Source: Ktedonobacterales bacterium
Lineage (GTDB): Bacteria; Chloroflexota; Ktedonobacteria; Ktedonobacterales; JADMIN01
Direction of reading: 5' to 3'
Length of the DNA: 9,505 bases
NCBI GenBank assembly: GCA_025450405.1
Contig: JANWHL010000030.1
Coordinates: 1 to 9,505 of the forward strand
Shown here: positions 9,296-9,505 of the stretch, in pieces
Layout of the letters: each line of letters begins with the position of its first letter
How positions within the stretch are numbered: position 1 is the first letter of the stretch
The notes under the pieces: generated by a model
Databases searched by the model: none
What the model was told of the DNA's origin: nothing
What the model saw: the letters and a program-made list of their open reading frames with translations, nothing else
Made by a program: the position numbers and the translations under genes

Positions 9296-9327
9296 CCCCC
9301 GGCCCCTCTCCCACGGGGCGAGGGGAG
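9296..9327. repeat. C-rich/G-rich inverted repeat (CCCCTC...GAGGGG)
   Basis: CCCCTC (9303-9308) and GAGGGG (9320-9325) are 6-bp arms around an 11-nt loop, inside a run of pattern CCCCCGGCCCCTCTCCC. Short elements of this wording are common dispersed repeats in several GC-rich bacterial genomes, and when translated they give spurious PPAPLPRGEG peptides. Confidence 0.55.
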
Positions 9328-9399
9328 TCAGGCGCACAACACGAGCGGCCAAGAGGGGCCGGTAGCGGTTGGGGAGCGGGCGGGGGAGTGGGGGAGGAT

Positions 9400-9431
9400 G
9401 CGGAATGGAAGTTCCGCGTGTAAGTTCCGCG
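9400..9431. repeat. Hairpin repeat copy B plus a half-copy
   Basis: GCGGAA (9400-9405), loop TGGAAG, TTCCGC (9412-9417) form a perfect stem. Its right arm plus loop edge is repeated immediately as AAGTTCCGCG at 9422-9431, the third occurrence of that 10-mer (others at 9237-9246 and 9409-9418). Confidence 0.7.
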
Positions 9432-9505
9432 TGGAAGTGCCCTGGCGTCGAGCCGCCAGCGCGACGCGTGAAAGTGACGTCGGCACCTGAGGGCGGGCGG
9501 GGTGG

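Larger units (their letters stand above)
9106..9505. other. 400-bp intergenic region with hairpin repeats, no supported gene
   Basis: No frame here has protein-like composition, a ribosome binding site or family resemblance. It holds the PLD upstream region, two GCGGAA/TTCCGC hairpins, and a C/G-rich inverted repeat. Runs such as GGGCGGGCG and GGGGGAG make the strand strongly purine-biased toward the right end. A gene may begin or end just beyond the window edge. Confidence 0.6.

Noticed and set aside
9212..9490. + strand ORF of 92 codons near the right end
   Set aside because: Its TSPPAPLPRGEGS segment is the translation of a dispersed C/G-rich repeat. There is no ribosome binding site or family resemblance, and it spans the hairpin repeats.

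Overview
This is a GC-rich bacterial chromosomal segment. The hallmarks of a high-GC genome are frequent GTG/TTG starts, Gly/Ala/Pro-rich tails, and dispersed GC-rich hairpin repeats between genes. The repeat style and the gene content (HicB orphan, DUF983, DinB-like, Ser-type dienelactone hydrolase, pth-mfd) fit a Chloroflexota-type bacterium. That assignment is an inference from general resemblance; no taxonomic marker such as rRNA is present.

Layout: the + strand carries only the 3' end of a SAM-dependent methyltransferase (1-288). Everything else that codes is on the - strand. After the methyltransferase comes a repeat-bearing spacer with stacked inverted repeats (290-392). Then, read on the - strand, come a tRNA-Asn gene with a clear promoter and a strong intrinsic terminator, a tiny ORF, and a HicB-family antitoxin-like gene that overlaps the tiny ORF by ATGA. 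The centre is a housekeeping block read 6240 to 1057: pth (peptidyl-tRNA hydrolase), mfd (transcription-repair coupling factor) and a DUF983 membrane protein. The gaps are 56 and 14 bp, so one transcript from an extended -10 promoter near 6235-6243 is plausible. Upstream of it lies a second - strand cluster: a double-HKD phospholipase-D-like protein with a C-terminal membrane anchor, a DinB-superfamily protein, and a dienelactone hydrolase-family protein 15 bp further on. The last 400 bp (9106-9505) hold no convincing gene but contain several hairpin repeats.

Functional themes: pth and mfd form a translation/transcription-rescue housekeeping pair. Both carry unusual low-complexity C-terminal extensions here, and the Pth tail contains four exact 15-bp tandem repeats. 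The PLD-DinB-DLH cluster has no obvious shared pathway. I see no CRISPR array, transposase, integrase, phage gene or recognisable multi-gene defence system. The most unusual items are the HicB gene paired with a non-HicA micro-ORF, the covarying hairpin repeat family at both ends of the window, and the extended Pth.
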